In this document: in pieces, positions 35,681-44,116 of the stretch
Layout: the number at the start of each line of letters is the position of its first letter
Numbering within the stretch: position 1 is the stretch's first letter
Origin: Chryseobacterium sp. VAUSW3
GTDB lineage: Bacteria; Bacteroidota; Bacteroidia; Flavobacteriales; Weeksellaceae
Direction: 5' to 3'
DNA: 64,000 bases
Assembly: GCF_002205795.1 (NCBI RefSeq)
Contig: NZ_NIUY01000001.1
Span: forward strand, 62,001-126,000
Notes under the pieces: model-generated
What the model was told of the DNA's origin: nothing
What the model saw: only the letters and a program-made list of their open reading frames with translations
The model's database searches: none
Program-made: the position numbers and the translations under genes

Positions 35681-36763
35681 ATGAATAAAAAGACAGCCCT
35701 GTTTGACAAGCATGTTGCTCTGGGTGCAAAAATGGTACCTTTTGCAGGCTTCGAGATGCCTGTGCAATATTCCGGCGTTACTGATGAGCATTTTGCCGTA
35801 CGCGAAAAAGTCGGGATTTTTGATGTTTCACACATGGGACAATTTTTTGTTGAAGGCCCCGCCGCAAAAGATTTGCTGCAATACGTAACCACCAATAACG
35901 TTGATTCGCTTGAAGACGGAAAAGCGCAGTACACCTGTTTGCCCAATGGAAACGGCGGAATTGTAGACGACCTTATCGTATACAAAATGGCCGACGAAAA
36001 ATATTTTGTGGTGGTAAACGCTTCGAATATTGATAAAGACTGGGATCACATCTCCAAATACAACGAAAAATTCGGGGCGACACTGAAAAATGCTTCCGAT
36101 GAAATGTCGCTTATCGCGATTCAGGGTCCGAAAGCAACAGAAACACTTCAAAAACTTACTGACTCTAATTTGGCAGATATTCCGTACTATCATTTTATTG
36201 TAGGTACCGTTGCGGGAGTTTCCGACGTGATTATCTCCAACACCGGGTATACAGGAAGCGGCGGCTTCGAGATTTATTTTAAAAATGAAGATGCCGTAAA
36301 AATGTGGGACGCCCTAACGGAAGCTGGCGAAGGATTCGGTTTAATGCCTTGCGGATTAGCTTCCAGAGATACTTTGAGGTTAGAAAAAGGATTCTGTCTT
36401 TACGGAAACGATATTGATGACACCACTTCTCCAATGGAAGCCGGTTTGGGCTGGATCACCAAATTTGATAAAGATTTTGTAGACAAAGAAACCTTCGCAA
36501 AACAGAAGGAAGAAGGGGTTACAAGAAAGCTTGTTGGTTTCGAAATGCAGGAAAGAGCCATCCCAAGACACGATTACCTTGTGGTGGATGCAGAAGGTAA
36601 AGAAATTGGCAAAGTAACATCAGGAACCATGAGCGCGATGAAAAATATCGGGATCGGTCTTGCTTACGTAGCAAAACCACACTTTAAAGTAGGTTCTGAA
36701 ATCTTCGTCCAGATTAGAAATAAAAATGTTCCTGCGAAAGTGGTAAAACTTCCATTTGTATAA
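35681..36763 (+). CDS. gcvT: aminomethyltransferase (glycine cleavage T protein)
   Basis: 360 residues, full length. [27 protein letters not shown] at the N-terminus, [12 protein letters not shown], folate-binding [12 protein letters not shown] (about 188-199) and a C-terminal barrel ([13 protein letters not shown] ... [21 protein letters not shown]). It takes the aminomethyl group from GcvH to make methylene-tetrahydrofolate and ammonia. No gcvH or gcvP nearby. Confidence 0.97.
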   Translation: MNKKTALFDKHVALGAKMVPFAGFEMPVQYSGVTDEHFAVREKVGIFDVSHMGQFFVEGPAAKDLLQYVTTNNVDSLEDGKAQYTCLPNGNGGIVDDLIVYKMADEKYFVVVNASNIDKDWDHISKYNEKFGATLKNASDEMSLIAIQGPKATETLQKLTDSNLADIPYYHFIVGTVAGVSDVIISNTGYTGSGGFEIYFKNEDAVKMWDALTEAGEGFGLMPCGLASRDTLRLEKGFCLYGNDIDDTTSPMEAGLGWITKFDKDFVDKETFAKQKEEGVTRKLVGFEMQERAIPRHDYLVVDAEGKEIGKVTSGTMSAMKNIGIGLAYVAKPHFKVGSEIFVQIRNKNVPAKVVKLPFV

Positions 36764-36785
36764 AAGATCTCTTTCGATATAAATA

Positions 36786-36820
36786 AAAACCGTTTGAATT
36801 TTTCAAACGGTTTTATTTTT
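36786..36820. terminator. bidirectional terminator between gcvT and hsp20
   Basis: Perfect 13-base stem (36786-36798 with 36802-36814), with a loop of three T and T-rich flanks on both strands. Confidence 0.85.
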
Positions 36821-36834
36821 ATTGTTAAATCAAA

Positions 36835-37263
36835 TTATTTCACTTCAATTGTTTTCACATTCTGCATCATTACTTCTTTCTTCGGAATGGTGATTTTCAG
36901 AATACCGTCCTCATAGGTTGCTTCAATTTTTTCCGGTTCAGCATCTTCAGGCAGGGTGAACGCACGGCTGAAAGAGCTGTAATTAAATTCTCTTCGGGTA
37001 AATGCACCTTTTTCGTCTTTTTCTTGGTTTTCGGTTTTAGTCTCGCTGGAAATGGTTAAAACATTTCGCTCCAGATTAATTTTTAAATCTTCTTTTTTAA
37101 TTCCGGGTGCAGCTACATGAATTTCAAAACCATTATCAAGTTCTTTCACGTTAACTGATGGCAAAGTCAACTCCGATCTGTTAAATTTCGGTCTGTTAAA
37201 TTCAAATAAATCTTTTGTAAGGAAATCATCAAAAAAACTGTTGCTTCTGATTAAATTTGACAT
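36835..37263 (-). CDS. Hsp20/alpha-crystallin small heat-shock protein
   Basis: 142 residues. Alpha-crystallin domain at about 32-130: VNVKELDNGFEIHVAAPGIKKEDLKINLERNVLTIS, and AFTLPEDAEPEKIEATYEDGILKITIPKK with the hallmark A-x-x-x-D-G-I-L. The C-terminus is short and has no clear I-x-I tail. An ATP-independent holdase that keeps unfolding proteins soluble. No clear heat-shock operator is visible upstream. Confidence 0.95.
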   Translation of the reverse strand: MSNLIRSNSFFDDFLTKDLFEFNRPKFNRSELTLPSVNVKELDNGFEIHVAAPGIKKEDLKINLERNVLTISSETKTENQEKDEKGAFTRREFNYSSFSRAFTLPEDAEPEKIEATYEDGILKITIPKKEVMMQNVKTIEVK

Positions 37264-37415
37264 GACATTAAATTTAAAGGTTAAACATTTTGTAACTGAT
37301 TACGGTATGTTCCTCAAAAAAAATGCCTGCTACAATTACCAGACAAAATTACTGCACAAAACTGAATCTCAGGAAATTATGTCATAAATGAAATAAAATT
37401 TCTAAAATTTTTGAC

Positions 37416-37757
37416 TTATTTGGGTAAATGCTGGAAACAGAAATTGTTGCCTATACTTGTATTTCTCTTGCACCGTGTTCCTGCTTTTGTTGTTGCAAAA
37501 CACCGGTTCGCTATATCTGTTCCGGATGTTTTTTTGGGCTTTGAAACAATTCCCAATCCTTGTCTGAAAGGTGGCTTACAGATTTTACAGGGCGAAAGAC
37601 CCGCTTTCAGTGCTTTCTCGATGCTTAATGCTGAGGAAACATTTTTTACCATCTGGCAGGATGACAAATGATATTTAGAGCCTGAAGGTGTTTTATAAAC
37701 AGTTTGTGCTGAAATAGTCAGGGCAAATAACAAAAGAAAAACCGACAGGAATTTCAT
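37416..37757 (-). CDS. secreted cysteine-rich protein with DUF5763-like tail
   Basis: 113 residues with a signal peptide to ISAQ (18). Two small Cys/His modules: residues 20-65 (TPSGSKYHLSSCQMVKN ... GLSPCKICKPP), where one His and three Cys could bind a metal, and residues 84-113 (RCFATTKAGTRCKRN ... FCFQHLPK), the C-x-x-TTK-G-x-x-C pattern of DUF5763. Both look like zinc-binding modules. Function unknown. Separated from the ArsC-like gene by 3 bp and probably cotranscribed with it. Confidence 0.65.
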   Translation of the reverse strand: MKFLSVFLLLFALTISAQTVYKTPSGSKYHLSSCQMVKNVSSALSIEKALKAGLSPCKICKPPFRQGLGIVSKPKKTSGTDIANRCFATTKAGTRCKRNTSIGNNFCFQHLPK

Positions 37758-37760
37758 GAT

Positions 37761-38111
37761 TTAATCTGCAAAATATCCGCGTAAAGCTTCCAGGGTTTTC
37801 TTTTCGTTACCAATAAAGATTTCTTTATCTGTCATAAAAACCGGACGTTTAAGAAAAGTATAATGATCCAGGATAAGTTCCTTGTAATCGTTTTCCTGCA
37901 ATGTTTTAGGATTTATTTCCCGGAGCTTGATCTGGTTTGATTTTTTGCTGAAAAGTGCTTCGTAGGAACCTGCTAGCTTGTACATTTCTTCCAGCTCTTC
38001 AACTGTTACAGGATTTATTTTTATTTCCCTAAGTTCCCAATCTTTTAAATTAAATTTCTTAAGAATTTTCAAACAGGTATCACAAGTTTTTAAATAAAAT
38101 ACTTTCTTCAT
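37761..38111 (-). CDS. ArsC/Spx-family thioredoxin-fold protein
   Basis: 116 residues. N-terminal KTCDTCLKIL provides a C-x-x-C, followed by ELREIKINPVTVEELEEMYKLAG and the C-terminal RPVFMTDKEIFIGNEKKTLEAL, the ArsC/YffB layout. The usual arginine triad of true arsenate reductases is not obvious, and no ars genes are near, so a glutathione- or thiol-linked reductase or Spx-like role is as likely as arsenate reduction. Confidence 0.7.
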   Translation of the reverse strand: MKKVFYLKTCDTCLKILKKFNLKDWELREIKINPVTVEELEEMYKLAGSYEALFSKKSNQIKLREINPKTLQENDYKELILDHYTFLKRPVFMTDKEIFIGNEKKTLEALRGYFAD

Positions 38112-38230
38112 TTTTCAAAAATAGGGTTAATAAAAGGAATTAAAAAAGGTTTAGCTAATAATTAGTGAAATTTAAGAAAATATAATTAATAAAACATTTC
38201 TTTGGCCAACAATTTACTAAAACAGAAAAA

Positions 38231-38261
38231 AAAATCCTTCCACTATATAAATGGAAGGATT
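38231..38261 (-). terminator. rny terminator
   Basis: Perfect 10-base stem (38233-38242 with 38252-38261, 9-base loop), followed on the minus strand by T9. Confidence 0.85.
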
Positions 38262-38282
38262 GCAATAGGTATAAAAAAGGAA

Positions 38283-39854
38283 TTACCTTGCAATATTTAC
38301 TGATCTGGTTTCGCGAATTACTGTTACTCTCACCTGCCCAGGATAAGTTAATTCATTCTGAATTTTCTCTGAAATATCATAAGAAAGCTGTGCTGATTTA
38401 TCGTCGCTTACTTTTCCGCTTTCTACCATAACACGAAGTTCGCGACCGGCCTGAATGGCGTAAGCACTGGACACACCATCGAAACTTAATGCTGCCGCTT
38501 CCAGATCTTTCAGTCTTTGGATATAAGATTCCAAAACCTGACGACGTGCGCCCGGTCTTGCACCGGAAATCGCATCGGCAACCTGAATGATTGGCGACAG
38601 TAATGAAGTCATTTCCACCTCATCGTGGTGCGCTCCGATCGCGTTTACCACTTCTGCATTTTCACCAAACTTTTCTGCCCACTGCATTCCGAGAAGTGCG
38701 TGAGGAAGTTCAGATTCCTGCTCAGGAACTTTCCCTATATCGTGAAGTAAACCGGCTCTTTTGGCCAATTTTACGTTCAGTCCTAATTCTGCAGCCATGG
38801 TAGCAGCGATATTTGCAACCTCTCTGGAGTGCTGCAAAAGGTTCTGCCCATAAGAAGAACGGAATTTCATACGCCCCACAATTTTCACAAGTTCCGGATG
38901 TAGACCGTGTATTCCTAAATCGATGACGGTTCTTTTACCGACCTCAATAATTTCTTCTTCAATATGTTTTTTGGTTTTCTCCACCACTTCTTCGATTCTC
39001 GCCGGATGAATTCTTCCATCTGTAACAAGTCTGTGAAGCGAAAGTCTTGCGATTTCTCTTCTTACCGGATCGAAACATGAAAGCAAAATAGCTTCCGGTG
39101 TATCATCAACGATAATTTCTACACCCGTAGCAGCCTCTAAAGCACGTATATTTCTACCTTCCCTACCGATAATTCTTCCTTTTACCTCATCAGATTCAAT
39201 ATTGAAAACAGATACTGAGTTTTCAATAGCCTGCTCTGTACCAATTCTCTGGATGGTTTGGATGACGATTTTTCGGGCTTCCTGTTTTGCATTAAGGTTA
39301 GCTTCCTCCATGATGCTTTGTACATGAGCCTGAGCTCTTGTTTTCGCCTCAGATTTCATGGCTTCAACAAGTTCATTTCTGGCATCTTCGGCAGAATAAT
39401 TAGCTATTTTTTCAAGCATTTCAACTTTCTGTGCTGTGGCTTTATCAAGTTCTTGCTGTTTTCTTTCGAGAATTTCGTGCTTCTTGGCGTAATCTGCAAT
39501 CTGTCGGTCCAGATCTTTTTCCAGTTTACCGGTTTTACTCAATTCGTCATTGAGCTTGTTTTCTTTGTCTTTGATTCTTTTTTCAGCATCCTGCATTTTC
39601 TTTTCCCGGGCCTGGATATCAGCATCGTGCTGAGATTTCAGTTCCATGAATTTTTCTTTAGCCTGAAGCTGTTTTTCCTTTCTGATGGATTCTGCCTGTA
39701 CGTTGGCTTTTTCTATAAGGTTTTCGGCATTTTTCTTTGCATCCTGTACGATGAATTTTGCCTTGGCATTAAGGGAACTTTTGGAAAATAACATTCCAAT
39801 TACAGCTCCGGCTACCAGGCAAACAATACCGATAATAATGGCGGTTGTTGTCAT
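38283..39854 (-). CDS. rny: ribonuclease Y
   Basis: 523 residues. One N-terminal membrane helix (5-23), a long coiled coil (about 30-200), the KH domain with [23 protein letters not shown] in pieces (about 222-245), and the HD domain with [10 protein letters not shown] (about 367-376; His-Asp metal pair). A membrane-bound endoribonuclease that starts mRNA decay. It follows the 6S-like RNA on the same strand. Confidence 0.97.
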   Translation of the reverse strand: MTTTAIIIGIVCLVAGAVIGMLFSKSSLNAKAKFIVQDAKKNAENLIEKANVQAESIRKEKQLQAKEKFMELKSQHDADIQAREKKMQDAEKRIKDKENKLNDELSKTGKLEKDLDRQIADYAKKHEILERKQQELDKATAQKVEMLEKIANYSAEDARNELVEAMKSEAKTRAQAHVQSIMEEANLNAKQEARKIVIQTIQRIGTEQAIENSVSVFNIESDEVKGRIIGREGRNIRALEAATGVEIIVDDTPEAILLSCFDPVRREIARLSLHRLVTDGRIHPARIEEVVEKTKKHIEEEIIEVGKRTVIDLGIHGLHPELVKIVGRMKFRSSYGQNLLQHSREVANIAATMAAELGLNVKLAKRAGLLHDIGKVPEQESELPHALLGMQWAEKFGENAEVVNAIGAHHDEVEMTSLLSPIIQVADAISGARPGARRQVLESYIQRLKDLEAAALSFDGVSSAYAIQAGRELRVMVESGKVSDDKSAQLSYDISEKIQNELTYPGQVRVTVIRETRSVNIAR

Positions 39855-39879
39855 ATGTTTAGTTTAAATTGTCTCAAAT

Positions 39880-40046
39880 AAAAAAACCTACAATAATTCA
39901 GTGATTTAGAGTAAACTCCTAATCAACACGATTTGAACTGATTTTCACTTTCTGTAATCCGGGCAGGCCGGCGCGCCATTAAGTGAACTTTCGTTCGGTA
40001 ATTGTTTAGCGTTGAGTTTACCTTAATGTGTTAGAACTATTGTAGG
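39880..40046 (-). ncRNA. ssrS: structured RNA, probable 6S RNA (flavobacterial type)
   Basis: About 167 bases between zapA and rny, on their strand, with no reading frame. The ends pair: TATTGTAGG (40038-40046) with CCTACAATA (39887-39895), giving a 9-bp closing stem followed by T7, as in a terminated RNA. A second stem, GAGTTTAC (40014-40021) with GTAAACTC (39911-39918), lies inside, separated by unpaired stretches on both sides. A GAAC-loop-GTTC hairpin (39985-39996) and a GC-rich patch lie near the apex. This long rod with internal bulges is the shape of 6S RNA, which inhibits housekeeping RNA polymerase. 6S lies next to zapA in many bacteria, and a flavobacterial 6S family is known. Structure is seen; identity is inferred. 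Confidence 0.7.
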
Positions 40047-40070
40047 CAGTTGTTTTCGGAAAAGAAAAAT

Positions 40071-40358
40071 CTACTTTTCCAGCTCTTCCAGCATCTGATT
40101 AATTTTCATTAATCTTTCGTTGGAAGCATGTATATTTTTTTCGTTGGTGATCACCGATACTTCTGCATTCGTACCTAATTTTAAGGCACACATTGCGAGG
40201 GCATCCTGTTTATCTCTAACATCAAAATTCTGTTCAAAATCTTTAATCATCACTTCAATCTGTTTCCCTACTTTCCGCAGGGTTTCTTCTTCTGCAGCTG
40301 GCACATTCAGCGGATAATTTCTTCCGGCAATGCTGATGGTAATTCTTCTTACTTCCAT
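40071..40358 (-). CDS. zapA: cell division protein ZapA
   Basis: 95 residues. The ZapA N-terminal domain (RRITISIAGRNYPLNVPAAEEETLRKVGKQIE) is followed by a coiled coil that ends MLEELEK. It cross-links FtsZ filaments at midcell. It overlaps the preceding coiled-coil gene by one base, so the two are coupled. Confidence 0.9.
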   Translation of the reverse strand: MEVRRITISIAGRNYPLNVPAAEEETLRKVGKQIEVMIKDFEQNFDVRDKQDALAMCALKLGTNAEVSVITNEKNIHASNERLMKINQMLEELEK

Positions 40359-40660
40359 TACAGACCGCTGTTTTGAAGTTCTGCAATACAGTGATCCACT
40401 TCTTTTATCAACCTGTTGATGTGGTTTTTCATCAGTCGGTTATGATCGGGATTACCGGTAATTGCTGAGTAAAGTTTTATATTTTTTTGTTCTTCTGCTA
40501 AAACCTGGCTTTTTTTTCTTTCCTCGTCGTATTTCTTCTTCAGTAATTCATGCTCCTGCGATAATTCCAAATATTTTTCGTTCAGATTTTGGTAATTCTT
40601 GCTTACATTCAAAATCTTTTTTTCTAAAACCGAAAAATTGTTTTCTAAATCTTTGAGCAT
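40358..40660 (-). CDS. coiled-coil protein coupled to zapA (ZapB-like position)
   Basis: 100 residues, nearly all heptad-repeat coiled coil (from LENNFSVLEKKI to about residue 70), then a short helix region (HINRLIKEVDHCIAELQNSGL). Its stop overlaps the zapA start by one base. I cannot assign a family from sequence alone, but a small coiled-coil protein translated with zapA suggests a Z-ring partner, filling a place like ZapB. Confidence 0.6.
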   Translation of the reverse strand: MLKDLENNFSVLEKKILNVSKNYQNLNEKYLELSQEHELLKKKYDEERKKSQVLAEEQKNIKLYSAITGNPDHNRLMKNHINRLIKEVDHCIAELQNSGL

Positions 40661-40690
40661 TTTCAGGCTTAATTAATTCTAACTATGAAG

Positions 40691-40698
40691 CAAAAATA
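40691..40698 (-). promoter_or_regulatory. -7 element for the coiled-coil/zapA genes
   Basis: TATTTTTG on the minus strand, 30 bp before the ATG. Confidence 0.5.
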
Positions 40699-40744
40699 TA
40701 AAATTTTAATTTGAATTGATGGATTATTTAAAAATATCTTGAAA

Positions 40745-40777
40745 TAAAAAAGAGAAGACCCTGATTGCCTTCTCTTT
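40745..40777 (-). terminator. porT terminator
   Basis: AAAGAGAAG (40749-40757) pairs with CTTCTCTTT (40769-40777), then a T run on the minus strand. Confidence 0.75.
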
Positions 40778-40798
40778 ATCAATATTTTAAATGAAAAT

Positions 40799-41584
40799 TT
40801 ATTCGAATTTCAGGACAAACATCAGCGCACGGGATTTCGCACTGCTGATGGCTGAAGTCCAGTAAGGTGGTGTATCTGGATTATCGGCAACCATTTCGTC
40901 ATTGATCATAAATGTTCCGCGGAAGCCTGGCGTGAGCTTAAATCTGCTGAAATAAAACTGAATCCCAAGCTCCGCCGACCATGCAAAGTTACTTGAAGTG
41001 GTCCGGAAAAGGCCCTGAGAATTGTCATCGGCTGCTTTGCTGTTGGACTGGAGATTCATCATCCAGTTCACTCCTGCCGCTGCGTAAGGACGGGAGTTGT
41101 ACCATCGGTCACCATGTACTTCAATTAAAAGAGGCAGATCAACATACGTAGATTTTACGGTTCTGAGTTTATCTGCATCCGTTAAAGTTCTGGGGGTGAA
41201 AGGTGGATTAGCGTTGGTTCCGCCCGCATACTGGTCGTTAGATTGGGTATTGAAGTAAAGTTCTCGTTCTACAAACTGCAAACCGGGCTCAAATCTTAAG
41301 TCGAAGTTATCATTCAGACGAAGTTTCCCGATAAGTCCGGCGCCAAAACTGTAAGATGATTTGCTTTGCACGAGATTTTTCTGCCCTTCCATACCAAACA
41401 TAGGATCTAAAACCAATTTATAATCGAAGTTATTACCGGCAAGATAAAAACCATAACTGAATTTCTGATTATCAAAACCCTCCAGATTATCTGCCCGGTC
41501 TTTCGTCCGGAAAAGCTGTGCATTGCCGAGGGAGGCAATAAAAATTGCTGCTACAAAATGAATTTTAGATGCTGTTTTCCACAT
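40799..41584 (-). CDS. porT: PorT-type outer-membrane protein of type IX secretion
   Basis: 261 residues from the ATG at 41584, directly after the ubiE stop; the frame runs 10 codons further into ubiE, but MWKTASKIHFV opens a proper signal peptide ending GNAQ. The mature protein is a small beta-barrel (YGFYLAGNNFDYKLVL, SSYSFGAGLIGKLRLNDNFDLRFEPGLQF, FAWSAELGIQFYFSRFKLTPGFRG), ending in KFE. The neighbourhood ubiE-porT is, as I recall, the one found in Flavobacterium, where PorT is needed for secretion of gliding adhesins and proteases. It would serve the M1 peptidase of this window. Confidence 0.8.
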   Translation of the reverse strand: MWKTASKIHFVAAIFIASLGNAQLFRTKDRADNLEGFDNQKFSYGFYLAGNNFDYKLVLDPMFGMEGQKNLVQSKSSYSFGAGLIGKLRLNDNFDLRFEPGLQFVERELYFNTQSNDQYAGGTNANPPFTPRTLTDADKLRTVKSTYVDLPLLIEVHGDRWYNSRPYAAAGVNWMMNLQSNSKAADDNSQGLFRTTSSNFAWSAELGIQFYFSRFKLTPGFRGTFMINDEMVADNPDTPPYWTSAISSAKSRALMFVLKFE

Positions 41585-41585
41585 A

Positions 41586-42305
41586 TTATTTGGTTGCCTT
41601 GTAAATCGTTGCAATGCCTAAACTCAGTTTTTTATATTCCACATTTTTGAATCCTGTTTCGAGCAAAATATTTTTCATTTTCTCGCCGAACGGAAATGCA
41701 TTTACCGAATCCGGAAGATAAGTGTATGCGCGGTTATCTTTAGAAACCAGTTTACCGATCTGAGGCAGAATATTTTTAAAGTAGAACATATAAAGCGGAC
41801 CTAAAAAGCCCTCCACTTTAGAAAACTCAAGAATATAAACGCTTTTATTTTCCTTCACTACTCTTCTGAGTTCCGCCAGACCTTTTTCCAGATTCTCGAA
41901 ATTTCTTACTCCAAAGGCAACGGTAACCGCATCGAATTTATTGCTTTCGAAAGGCATGTTTTCGGCGTCGCCTTTTATCATGCTTATCTTGCCGTCTAAA
42001 TTAAGTTTTTTTATTTTATCGATACCTACATTCAGCATCTGCTGCGACAGATCGAAACCTACAATCTGCGCACCGGTTCCTTTCTGAACGGCAATGGCGA
42101 GATCTCCTGTTCCTGTAGCCACATCCAAAACCTCTTTTGGCTGGTCTTTGTTTAGCCATTTCACGAGTGTATTTCGCCACAGCACATCAATTTTCATCGA
42201 AAGAACATGGTTCAGCAAATCGTATTTCGGAGCAATATTGTCGAACATTTCTTCAACTTCATGCTTTTTTCCGGCTTCTGTATTATAAGGTTTTACAGTG
42301 TTCAA
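41586..42305 (-). CDS. ubiE: demethylmenaquinone methyltransferase
   Basis: 239 residues; the start codon is TTG (NTVKPYNTEAGKKHEVEEMF). SAM-binding motif VLDVATGTGDLAIAV (about 59-73), the UbiE signatures YDLLNHVLSMKIDVLWR and FGVRNFENLEKGLAEL (about 131-146). It methylates demethylmenaquinone in the last step of menaquinone synthesis; no ubiquinone genes are expected in this group. It lies 10 bp after the gene at 42316-42885 and just before porT: a three-gene unit. Confidence 0.95.
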   Translation of the reverse strand: MNTVKPYNTEAGKKHEVEEMFDNIAPKYDLLNHVLSMKIDVLWRNTLVKWLNKDQPKEVLDVATGTGDLAIAVQKGTGAQIVGFDLSQQMLNVGIDKIKKLNLDGKISMIKGDAENMPFESNKFDAVTVAFGVRNFENLEKGLAELRRVVKENKSVYILEFSKVEGFLGPLYMFYFKNILPQIGKLVSKDNRAYTYLPDSVNAFPFGEKMKNILLETGFKNVEYKKLSLGIATIYKATK

Positions 42306-42315
42306 GATTGAGATT

Positions 42316-42885
42316 TTAAAATTTGTAATATTCTTTGTAATAATTCAGAAAATCAACTTTTCTGAATATTTTGGTACGCGATTCTACTTTCTGAACATTT
42401 TTTACGATTTTGTCGTAGTCTTCATCAATGTTATAGTAAAATTCGTCTGTGTATAATTTATTGAAGTGTTTTGGGGCGTTCACATATTTTTTTCCGTCGA
42501 TCACTGTTGTTTTTCTTGCAGATAAGAGTGAATCTTTATCGAGACCATAACCGTAGAACTGTTCGTTGATATAATAATCCTGATGGGCGATATTCAGCAA
42601 ACCACGGTTTTTGTTCACCACAAATGCAGAGTCATAAAGCAGTTCTTTTTTCCCGTCAAAAACCTGAATTCCGTTTTTACCTTTATTCAGATTTACCTTA
42701 AGCATTTGCCCAGCAGCGATGATTTTTTCGTCTCCTTTATTGAGTCTGAAATAATAAGTTTCGCCGGTAGGATTATCTACAAGGTAATAATTTTTCTTAG
42801 CCAAAAACAAAAAGTAAACTCCGAAAGCAAACAGTACAGCAATGACCGATATAATTAAACCTTTAGTAGCAGGACTTATTTTCAT
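42316..42885 (-). CDS. single-pass membrane protein, unknown function
   Basis: 189 residues from the ATG at 42885, chosen because the -7 element at 42909-42916 excludes the upstream start at 42930. One membrane helix (about 9-28: LIISVIAVLFAFGVYFLFLA) after a short basic N-terminus, then a soluble extracytoplasmic part rich in Tyr, Lys and Asp (KKNYYLVDNPTGETYYFRL, NGIQVFDGKKELLYDSAFVV, TDEFYYNIDEDYDKIVKN). No motif recognised. First gene of the ubiE-porT unit. Confidence 0.65.
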   Translation of the reverse strand: MKISPATKGLIISVIAVLFAFGVYFLFLAKKNYYLVDNPTGETYYFRLNKGDEKIIAAGQMLKVNLNKGKNGIQVFDGKKELLYDSAFVVNKNRGLLNIAHQDYYINEQFYGYGLDKDSLLSARKTTVIDGKKYVNAPKHFNKLYTDEFYYNIDEDYDKIVKNVQKVESRTKIFRKVDFLNYYKEYYKF

Positions 42886-42908
42886 AAAATCTTTCAAAAA
42901 AACCTTTG

Positions 42909-42916
42909 CAAATTTA
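42909..42916 (-). promoter_or_regulatory. -7 element for the ubiE-porT unit
   Basis: TAAATTTG on the minus strand, 24 bp before the chosen ATG. Confidence 0.6.
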
Positions 42917-42953
42917 ATAATAATTTTCATTCAACCCGATACAATATAATTCT

Positions 42954-42961
42954 TAACTTTG
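42954..42961 (+). promoter_or_regulatory. -7 element for the second FabH-like gene
   Basis: TAACTTTG, 27 bp before the ATG at 42988; divergent from the preceding promoter. Confidence 0.6.
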
Positions 42962-42987
42962 TCCGAAATTTTTCAATACAAAAAAAT

Positions 42988-44055
42988 ATGCCCAATACAA
43001 TCATAATAGGGTCAGGAAGTTACATTCCAACCAAAATTATCGGAAGAGACCACTTCATGGATTCGGTATTTTATACCGACGAAGGCGATAAAATCAACAA
43101 GCCCAACGAAGAAATTATTCAGAAATTTGTAGAAATCACCGAAATCGAAAACCGAAGATATCTGGAGGACGATGAATTTAACTCTGATCTGGGTTTCAGG
43201 GCGGCAAAAGAGGCTATTTACGATGCGAAAATTAATCAGGAAGATTTAGATTATATCATTTACGCAAGTAATTTTGGCGAAGTAGATACAAATGGGATGA
43301 CCAATTTTATGCCTTCAATGTCGGCACGTTTAAAAAACAAACTCGGGATTCAAAACAGAAACTGCGTAAATTACGATATGATTTTTGGCTGCCCGGGTTG
43401 GGTTGAAGCCATGATTTTGGCCGACACTTTAATTAAAGCTAAAAAAGCCAAATTAATTCTGGTAGTGGGTTCAGAAACACTAAGCCGTGTAACCGACGCT
43501 TTCGACAGAAATAAAATGATCTTTGCCGACGGCGCAGGAGCCGTAGTTGTACAGGCAACGGATGAAGAAAATGTGGGAATTATTGCAGATGCCACACTTT
43601 GCGACAATAATGTAGAACTGAATTATCTCGAAAACGCACCTTCGCTGAAACAGGATGAAGACCGGCGACCACTATACATCAGAATGCACGGCAGAAAAAT
43701 TTATGAATATGCGCTGAAAAATGTTCCGGATGCAATAAAAGCAACCATCGACAAAGCAGGATTAACCATTGATGATATTGATAAAATACTGATTCATCAG
43801 GCCAATGCGAAAATGGATTATGCAATGATCTCGCGGCTGTTTAAACTTTATGGTAAAAAAGATTACGACCATGACATCGCACCCATGACCATTCAGCAGT
43901 TCGGAAATTCTTCTGTAGCCACCATCCCAACAATGTTCGACCTCATCATTAAAGGCGAAATGAAAGATCAGTCCTTCGCAGAAAAAGGTAACATCGTCTT
44001 TGCATCGGTAGGTGCAGGAATGAATATCAATGCGGTTGTGTACCGATTTCCTTAA
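42988..44055 (+). CDS. 3-oxoacyl-ACP synthase III family protein
   Basis: 355 residues, about 30 longer than the canonical FabH at 29.0-30.0 kb. Triad Cys135 (IFGCPGWVEAM), His270 (ILIHQANAKMDYAM) and Asn307 (QQFGNSSVATIP). An extra N-terminal insertion (MDSVFYTDEGDKINKPNEEI) sits where FabH binds the adaptor of CoA. It could be an initiating synthase for special acyl chains or a hydroxymethylglutaryl-type condensing enzyme; the standard triad supports condensation. A perfect palindromic terminator follows. Confidence 0.8.
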   Translation: MPNTIIIGSGSYIPTKIIGRDHFMDSVFYTDEGDKINKPNEEIIQKFVEITEIENRRYLEDDEFNSDLGFRAAKEAIYDAKINQEDLDYIIYASNFGEVDTNGMTNFMPSMSARLKNKLGIQNRNCVNYDMIFGCPGWVEAMILADTLIKAKKAKLILVVGSETLSRVTDAFDRNKMIFADGAGAVVVQATDEENVGIIADATLCDNNVELNYLENAPSLKQDEDRRPLYIRMHGRKIYEYALKNVPDAIKATIDKAGLTIDDIDKILIHQANAKMDYAMISRLFKLYGKKDYDHDIAPMTIQQFGNSSVATIPTMFDLIIKGEMKDQSFAEKGNIVFASVGAGMNINAVVYRFP

Positions 44056-44076
44056 AAAATTTATATAAAGATAAAG

Positions 44077-44105
44077 AAAGCACAAAATCGATTTTGTGCT
44101 TTTTT
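44077..44105 (+). terminator. terminator after the FabH-like gene
   Basis: A 26-base perfect palindrome (44077-44102) centred on ATCGAT, followed by a T run. Confidence 0.8.
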
Positions 44106-44116
44106 AATGAAAACTT

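Noticed and set aside
35425-35985. Minus-strand frame of 186 codons across the repeat element and gcvT
   Set aside because: Antisense to idi and gcvT, low-complexity translation, no promoter element; explained by the GC-rich repeat.
37411-37671. 86-codon plus-strand frame opposite the DUF5763-like gene
   Set aside because: The opposite strand has a signal peptide and patterned cysteines; this frame has neither.
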